Part shown: positions 6,655 to 16,300 of the stretch, one piece after another
How positions within the stretch are numbered: the first letter of the stretch is position 1
Layout of the letters: each line of letters begins with the position of its first letter
Assembly (NCBI GenBank): GCA_902805985.1
Contig: CADCUW010000275.1
Location: 1-16,300 of the forward strand
Direction: 5' to 3'
Length of the DNA stretch: 16,300 bases
Source: an uncultured Rubrobacteraceae bacterium
Lineage (GTDB): Bacteria; Actinomycetota; Rubrobacteria; Rubrobacterales; Rubrobacteraceae
The notes under the pieces: model-generated
Databases searched by the model: none
Told to the model about the DNA's origin: nothing
The model's input: only the letters and a program-made list of their open reading frames with translations
Position numbers and translations under genes: made by a program

Positions 6655-8144
6655 CTATGGTCGTTCGGCTTGCTCTTGAAGTAGGTCTACTCCGCCGCCG
6701 AGCGGCGCGGCGTCGTCGTTGGCGTATTCTAGCGCCCCGTCGTTCCTGCTCTCGTCAAAGCCCTTACGCTCCATCGCGCCCCACTCGGTGCTCCGGCGCA
6801 AGAACGAGACGATGGCCAGCGCCCGCCAGAGCGTGTTGATCTGGCGGTACCCAAAGTTCTCCAGGACCCCGTAGACTGTGAGCTTCGCCAGGTCCCGCCA
6901 CCTGGGATAGCGCTCCAGCCTGACTCCTCCAGAAAGACCGCCGCCGTCGAGAGCAGGACCCCGAGCCCGACGGCCGCCATAAAGAACGCAACGGCGAAGG
7001 GGAGGTTTATAACCCCGAGGGCGAGGCCCCCCATAAAAGCCACGTAGCCCGCGAGCTCGACCACCGGGCCAAGGAACTCGAAGAGAAAGAAGTACGGCAT
7101 GCCCAAGGTCCCGACCGCGCCGTAGCGTGGGTTGAAGAGCATCCTGCGGTGGCGGAAGAGGGTGTCTATCAGGCCGCGGTGCCAGCGGTCGCGCTGGCGG
7201 CGGAGTACCCTGACGGTGTCAGGAACCTCCGTCCAGGCCACGGGGTCGGGGACGAAGGAGATCTTGTACACGCGATCGTTCTCCCTGAGTACGCGGTGCA
7301 TCCTGGTGACGAGCTCCATGTCCTCCCCGACCGTGTCCCCCGCGTAGCCGCCCGCCGCTATCACATCCCTGCGGCGGAACATTCCGAAGGCCCCGGAGAT
7401 GATGAGCAGGGCGTTCAGGCGACTCCACGCCGTCCTAACCGCGATAAACGCCCTCAGGTACTCGACGATCTGGAAGTTCGGCAGGGCCTTGCGCGGCGTC
7501 TTCGGCTCGATGATGCGGCCCTTCTCGAAGCGAGAGCCGTTGGCGACGCGCACGATTCCGCCCACGGCCGCCACCGAGCTCTCCTCGACGAGCGGGCGGG
7601 CGATCCTGAGGAGGGCGTCTTCTTCCAGGATGATGTCGGCGTCCATGCAGCAGACTAGCGGGTAGCCGGCCGCGCAGATGCCGGCGTTCAGGGCATCGGA
7701 CTTGCCTCCGTTCTCCTTGTCCACCACGATGAGCCGCTCGGTCGGGGAGGCGTAGACGCCCCTGATGGGTGCCGTCTCCAGTTGCCTCCTGACGGGCTGG
7801 TCTGACTCGTGCAGGTCGAACTCCCGGATCAGGACCTCCAGCGTGTCGTCCGTGGAGCCGTCGTTGACGACGACGACCTCGTGTAGGGGGTAGTGGAGCG
7901 TGAGGAAGGAGCGCACGCTGTCGGCGATGCTCGCCCGCTCGTTGTAGGCGGGGACGACTACGGTCGCCGGTGGGGCGTAGTTGGAGGAGAAGAGCTCCGC
8001 GAGGCCCGAGAAGACGTCGCGCCTGACGTAGTCGGCGATCTCAGCGAAGGAGATCGCGTACAGTACGAGGTAGACGGCGTTTATGAGGAGAAAATACCCG
8101 AGCACGAAGTAGTTGACGTAGACAACAAGGTCCCCGAGGGTCAC
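6655..8144 (-). CDS. Processive family 2 glycosyltransferase (PgaC/IcaA-like), with apparent frameshift
   Basis: This is a membrane polysaccharide synthase. An N-terminal helix (residues about 8-33) precedes a GT-A domain with VVVPAYNE, D95 in NDGSTD, D168-A-D170, GED ending at D275, and Q317-R-D-R-W321. These are the catalytic set of processive beta-glycan synthases (poly-GlcNAc, hyaluronan, cellulose). Three or so helices follow (about 345-405). The start is GTG 8144, with TGAGGT at 8152-8157 and a GTGA overlap with the HEAT gene. After codon 407 (6924) the frame degrades into low-complexity residues and stops at 6729. The other frame reads RLERYPRWRDL, LENFGYRQINTLWRALAI, WGAMERKGF and stops at 6655. 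One missing base near 6923 restores a 496-residue protein. The polymer made is not readable from sequence. Confidence 0.88.
6921..6926 (-). other. Apparent one-base deletion in the glycosyltransferase
   Basis: Reading on the minus strand, GAG GAG (6929-6924) is followed by TCAGG. In the first frame this gives the non-family sequence ESGWSAIPGGG. Inserting one base between 6924 and 6923 gives EE-X-RLERYPRW and a natural C-terminus ending 19 bases before the next gene. There is no long homopolymer at the site. Confidence 0.8.
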
Positions 8145-9664
8145 GGGCGGTACCTCAGGAGCGGTCGGGATAGGCGCCTGCCGTCGGTCGTCTGGAGCCG
8201 GCGGAGGACGAGCGCTACCCTGCGCCTCCCGACGGCGGTGCCGGCCGCGACACCGGCGGCGAAGACCGCCCCGGCGAGCGTCCAAGCGACCACCTGGACG
8301 ACGGGATGGCGCCGGGTCGGACCCGGAATCGGCGAAGGGCCCGGTATTCGCGCCGGGGTGGCAGCCTCCGCGGGCACCAGCTCCCTGCCCAGGAGGCTTT
8401 CCGGTCCGGCGGGAGCGGGGCCGTCCGGCCGTTCCGTCCGGGGCGGCTCTCCGCCCGATTTCAGTATCCTGACCAGTTCCTTGCGACTCTCGTCGTCCGG
8501 CAAGGTCTCGGTGAGGCGGCCCAGGTAGCGAACCGCTCCGGCGCGGGCCATGGCCCGGATCAGGCGCCGCGCGTTCGACCCCCTCTCGCCCGGCTCGGCG
8601 AGCGCCCCGACCGCCCGGCGGGTGATGCCGCGTGCCTCGAGTGAGCTCGCTGCCCTGTCGCGGGCGAAGGGATCCTCGCCTTCGAGTGCCTCGACCAGCG
8701 CCCTCTCCCCGGCGGGGCCCATGTTGGAGAGCGCGCGGCTGGCGTTGAAGCGCACCCACCATTCCGGGTCGACCGTGAGCCGCTTGAGGGCCGGAATGGC
8801 GCCCACGTCGCCGATGGCCTCCAGGGCGTTGGCGGCCTGCGCCCGGATGGGCCAGTGCTCGCCCCCGGAGGCGGCGAGGATCTCGGGCACATCGTCGGGG
8901 TTGCCGATCTTGCCGAGCGCCAGCGTCGCCTGGGCCTGGAGGTCCACCGGGGCCTCCTCAGCGGGAGCGCCGGCGAGCGTCTCGAGCAGGGCGGGGCGGG
9001 CCTCGGCGGCGCGCAGGTTGCCGAGCACCCTCGCCGCGAGCACGCGGGCCCTCGGGTTGCCCTCTCGAAGAGCCCGGACGAGGGGCTCTGTCGCGACGGG
9101 GCCGAGCCGCTCCAGGTTCTCGGCCATGCGCAGGCGGGTGAGCTCTGATGGATCGTTCAGGGTATGGGCCAGGTGGCCGGCCGCCTCGGATGTCCCGAGG
9201 CGGGCCAGAGCCCTGGCGGCGACGGCCCTAACGGTTTCGTCCTCGTAGGAGAGGAGGGAGGCTATAGGACCGACCGCCTTGGGGCCACCGAAGTGGCCCA
9301 GGGACTCGGCGGCCTGGGCCTTTCTCCAGCGGTTGCGCGAACGGAGCCGCCAGAAGAACTTGCGGACCAACCCGGCCTCCTCGGCCAGGTTGACCAGGTG
9401 ATCGCGCTGCTCGCCGCGCAGCAGCGAGAGGTACTCGATCATCTTGGTGGCGAGCAGGTCTATGTCCCGCCCGTTCGGACGGAGGAGTATGGGGTTGGTG
9501 TTGCCGGTCAGGATCAGGTCATCCAGCGCGGCCTCGAACCGGGCCGACCGCGCCTCTAGGCCGCGCCGGTTGACGGTGCGCGCCGCCTTTAGCCCGAGAG
9601 TGAGCACGACCATAAAGACGTTCAGTATGGCCATGACCGCGATAGCCCACAGCATTGCCGTCAC
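8141..9664 (-). CDS. Membrane-tethered HEAT-repeat protein
   Basis: The protein has 507 residues. A helix at about 4-26 is followed by a basic segment (KAARTVNRRG), so the body is probably cytoplasmic. Residues about 100-400 are tandem helical HEAT repeats, seen as recurring AA.ALG.IG/LG-type ends: AQAAESLGHFG, VAARALARLG, LAARVLGNLR, QATLALGKIG, AANALEAIG and FNASRALSNMG. A Pro-rich stretch (about 415-450) leads to a second helix (about 452-475) and a basic tail. HEAT solenoids are protein-binding scaffolds, and no enzyme motif is visible. The start is GTG 9664 with GGGGGA 6 bases upstream. Its TGA overlaps the glycosyltransferase GTG. It probably scaffolds or regulates the synthase in the membrane, and could receive input from the divergent receiver protein (inference). 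Confidence 0.85.
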   Translation of the reverse strand: MTAMLWAIAVMAILNVFMVVLTLGLKAARTVNRRGLEARSARFEAALDDLILTGNTNPILLRPNGRDIDLLATKMIEYLSLLRGEQRDHLVNLAEEAGLVRKFFWRLRSRNRWRKAQAAESLGHFGGPKAVGPIASLLSYEDETVRAVAARALARLGTSEAAGHLAHTLNDPSELTRLRMAENLERLGPVATEPLVRALREGNPRARVLAARVLGNLRAAEARPALLETLAGAPAEEAPVDLQAQATLALGKIGNPDDVPEILAASGGEHWPIRAQAANALEAIGDVGAIPALKRLTVDPEWWVRFNASRALSNMGPAGERALVEALEGEDPFARDRAASSLEARGITRRAVGALAEPGERGSNARRLIRAMARAGAVRYLGRLTETLPDDESRKELVRILKSGGEPPRTERPDGPAPAGPESLLGRELVPAEAATPARIPGPSPIPGPTRRHPVVQVVAWTLAGAVFAAGVAAGTAVGRRRVALVLRRLQTTDGRRLSRPLLRYRP

Positions 9665-9696
9665 GTTGAGTCCCCCACCACAATCTTCTACACGAC

Positions 9697-9721
9697 TTTT
9701 AGTATCTTATCGCGCGGGTAC
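9697..9721 (+). promoter_or_regulatory. Candidate SigB-type promoter for the receiver gene
   Basis: TTTTAG at 9697-9702 (4 of 6 to GTTTAA), a 13-base spacer, and GGGTAC at 9716-9721 (5 of 6 to GGGTAT). Geometry and -10 match the site before chaB. Transcription from here would start after about 9728. In the same gap a minus-strand GATAAGATACT (9712-9702) is a weak -10 candidate for the HEAT operon. Confidence 0.35.
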
Positions 9722-9763
9722 CCATGATTTGTAGGCGTGTGTACGCGAGGGAGTGAAAGATCT

Positions 9764-10159
9764 TTGTTTACGGGTAAAGTGAAGATACTGGCCGCAGACG
9801 ACGACCGCATCGTGCGGCGCATCGTCGTCGCGAAGCTGACGGGATTGGGCTACGAGGTGGTGGAGGCCGAGGACGGCCGAGAGGCGCTGGACATCCTGGA
9901 GGGCAGTGTAGTGCCAGACCTCCTGATCACGGACAGCCTCATGCCCCGCATGGGCGGCCTGGAACTGGTCCGCAGCCTCAGGAAAAGCGAGAACTCCGCC
10001 GTGGCCTCCCTCCCCATCATAATGCTCACCTCCCGCCAGGGCGAGCGGGACGTCATCGAAGGCCTCGAGACCGGCCTGGATGACTACGTAACGAAGCCTT
10101 TCTCCCCTGACGAGCTTGCCGCCCGTGTCAGGATGGCTCTCTGGCGCGCACGCCGCTAG
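9764..10159 (+). CDS. Stand-alone response regulator receiver protein
   Basis: A single REC domain of 131 residues from TTG 9764, with no output domain. Key residues are the acidic pocket D12-D13-D14, phosphoacceptor D57 in LLITDSLMP, T89 in MLTS and K111 in TKPF. It should take a phosphate from a histidine kinase or HPt domain and pass the signal by protein contact. I chose TTG 9764 because AGGGAG lies at 9748-9753. GTG 9737 in the same frame would almost coincide with the proposed transcription start, and GTG 9779 is a third option. It is the only plus-strand gene between two minus-strand units: divergent from the HEAT operon and convergent with the cyclase. The 32-base gap to the cyclase shows no clear terminator. 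The large hybrid kinase nearby is an obvious candidate partner. Confidence 0.88.
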   Translation: MFTGKVKILAADDDRIVRRIVVAKLTGLGYEVVEAEDGREALDILEGSVVPDLLITDSLMPRMGGLELVRSLRKSENSAVASLPIIMLTSRQGERDVIEGLETGLDDYVTKPFSPDELAARVRMALWRARR

Positions 10160-10191
10160 ACGCCCCGGCCGGCGGACCGCACGAGGCAACC

Positions 10192-11120
10192 TCACTCGCT
10201 CGTCGAGACGCGGTTTCGGCCGGCCTCTTTCGCGGCGTAGAGGGCCGAGTCCGTTTTTCTCAGAAGGTCGTCGGGGTCGCCGGAGGCGGGCAGGGCGGCG
10301 ACCCCGGCGCTAATGGTCACCACGGGGGCGGCCTCGCTGGCCCCGTGGGGGATGGCGAGGCCCTGGACGGCGTCGCGCAGGCGTTCGGCCACGGCTGTGG
10401 CGGTCAGCGGGTTCTGCTCGGGGAGCAAGATCAGGAACTCCTCTCCGCCGTAGCGGTAGGCGGCGTCGCCGCCACGCAGGCCGGCGGAGATCGTCTCGGC
10501 CACCCGCCTGAGTACGTCGTCGCCAGCGAGGTGGCCGTGGCGGTCGTTGTACGCCTTGAAGAAGTCCACGTCGCAGATCACGACTGCGTAGCTGTGGTCG
10601 TAGCGGTGGGCCTTGGCACCCAGTGCCTTCAGGTCCTCGCGCAGCCTGAGCCGGTTGCCCAAAGAGGTCAGAGGGTCTTTGCGGGACTGCTCGAAGAGGA
10701 GGCGGTTGAGCTCCTCCAACTCCCCGTTCTGGAAGACAAGGCGCCGGTAGAGCTCGGTGACGCGCAGGGCCGAGGTGAGGCGCATTCGAAGCTCGTCCCT
10801 GTCCAAGGGCTTTGAGAGGTAGTCGTCGGCCCCGGCCTCGAGGCCCTGGAGGAGGTGCTCCCTGTCGCCGAGGGCCGTGAGAAAGATAAAGTAGGTGTAC
10901 CCGTCAGTATGGCCATGCTTGCGGACCCTGCGGCAGAGCTCCAGGCCGTCCACCCCCGGCATCATCCAGTCGCTGATGATCACGTCGAAGTCGGGATGCT
11001 CCTTGAAGAGCTCCCAAGCCTCCTCGCCGTCGCTCGCCGCCACGCACCCGTGGCCGAGCTTCTCCACGGCGCGGCGCAGGATCGTGCGCGAGACGGCGTC
11101 GTCCTCGGCGATCAGTATCC

Positions 11121-11124
<4 letters not shown>
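10192..11124 (-). CDS. REC-GGDEF diguanylate cyclase response regulator
   Basis: A PleD/WspR-like cytosolic protein of 310 residues. The receiver domain (about 1-120) has E7-D8-D9 and phosphoacceptor D52 in ISDWMMPG, with a SKP lysine near 105. A helical linker leads to the GGDEF domain (about 150-305) with [24 protein letters not shown] and active-site GGEEF at 225-229. RGGD at 216-219 is an RxxD inhibitory site at the usual five-residue spacing. It should make cyclic-di-GMP from two GTP when phosphorylated and be product-inhibited. The start is TTG 11124, with GGAGGA at 11131-11136, 6 bases upstream. TTGA overlaps the stop of the hybrid kinase, so kinase and cyclase are coupled. The neighbouring polysaccharide synthase is a plausible beneficiary of the signal (inference). 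Confidence 0.94.

Positions 11125-16300
<5,176 letters not shown>

Noticed and set aside
5229..6839. Long plus-strand ORF opposite the glycosidase gene
   Set aside because: It is an antisense shadow in GC-rich DNA. The protein shows no family features, whereas the minus-strand product has a signal anchor and glycosidase motifs.
8145..8762. In-frame upstream extension of the glycosyltransferase
   Set aside because: This part overlaps the HEAT gene, is Arg/Gly/Pro-rich without family features, and a GTG with a ribosome binding site exists at 8144.
9716..9723. GGGTACCC palindrome as a two-way SigB-type promoter
   Set aside because: The minus-strand reading has no -35 match at a suitable distance. 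The palindrome may be coincidental.

Overview
The window is very GC-rich, uses GTG and TTG starts freely, and packs genes with 4-base overlaps. Together with the protein families this suggests a high-GC Actinomycetota chromosome, probably Rubrobacter-like. The genus is my inference from protein style, not from a marker gene. I see no mobile element, CRISPR array, rRNA or tRNA.

Positions 1-4285 (plus strand) are a thiamine and housekeeping run: the 3' end of thiW (thiazole-type ECF transporter S component), a DUF2071/YqjF-like protein, thiE, a protein with two complete Nudix domains, a small two-helix membrane protein, thiL, and a separately promoted chaB. ThiE makes thiamine phosphate and ThiL phosphorylates it to thiamine diphosphate. 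ThiW would import the thiazole precursor. The tandem Nudix protein could act in thiamine salvage or clean-up, which is inference. Two genes in this run are preceded by mini-ORFs whose stops overlap the next start by 4 bases.

Positions 4332-9664 (minus strand) hold a three-gene operon, read from 9664 down: a membrane-tethered HEAT-repeat protein, a processive family 2 glycosyltransferase of the PgaC/IcaA/cellulose-synthase type, and a membrane-anchored clan GH-A-like hydrolase with a C-terminal CBM9/DOMON-like domain. This looks like an exopolysaccharide synthase and processing system. The glycosyltransferase carries an apparent one-base deletion near 6923. Its last 88 codons and true stop, which fits the start of the next gene, lie in another frame.

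Positions 9764-16300 hold signalling genes: a stand-alone receiver protein (plus strand), then on the minus strand a REC-GGDEF diguanylate cyclase (TTG start) coupled by TTGA to a very large GAF-PAS5-GAF-HisKA-HATPase-REC-REC-HPt hybrid kinase that runs off the right edge. The simplest model is that the kinase phosphorelay drives cyclic-di-GMP synthesis and so controls the neighbouring polysaccharide system. The receiver between the two units may be a second output or a phosphate sink. Promoter-like sites with SigB-type -10 boxes precede both chaB and the receiver gene.
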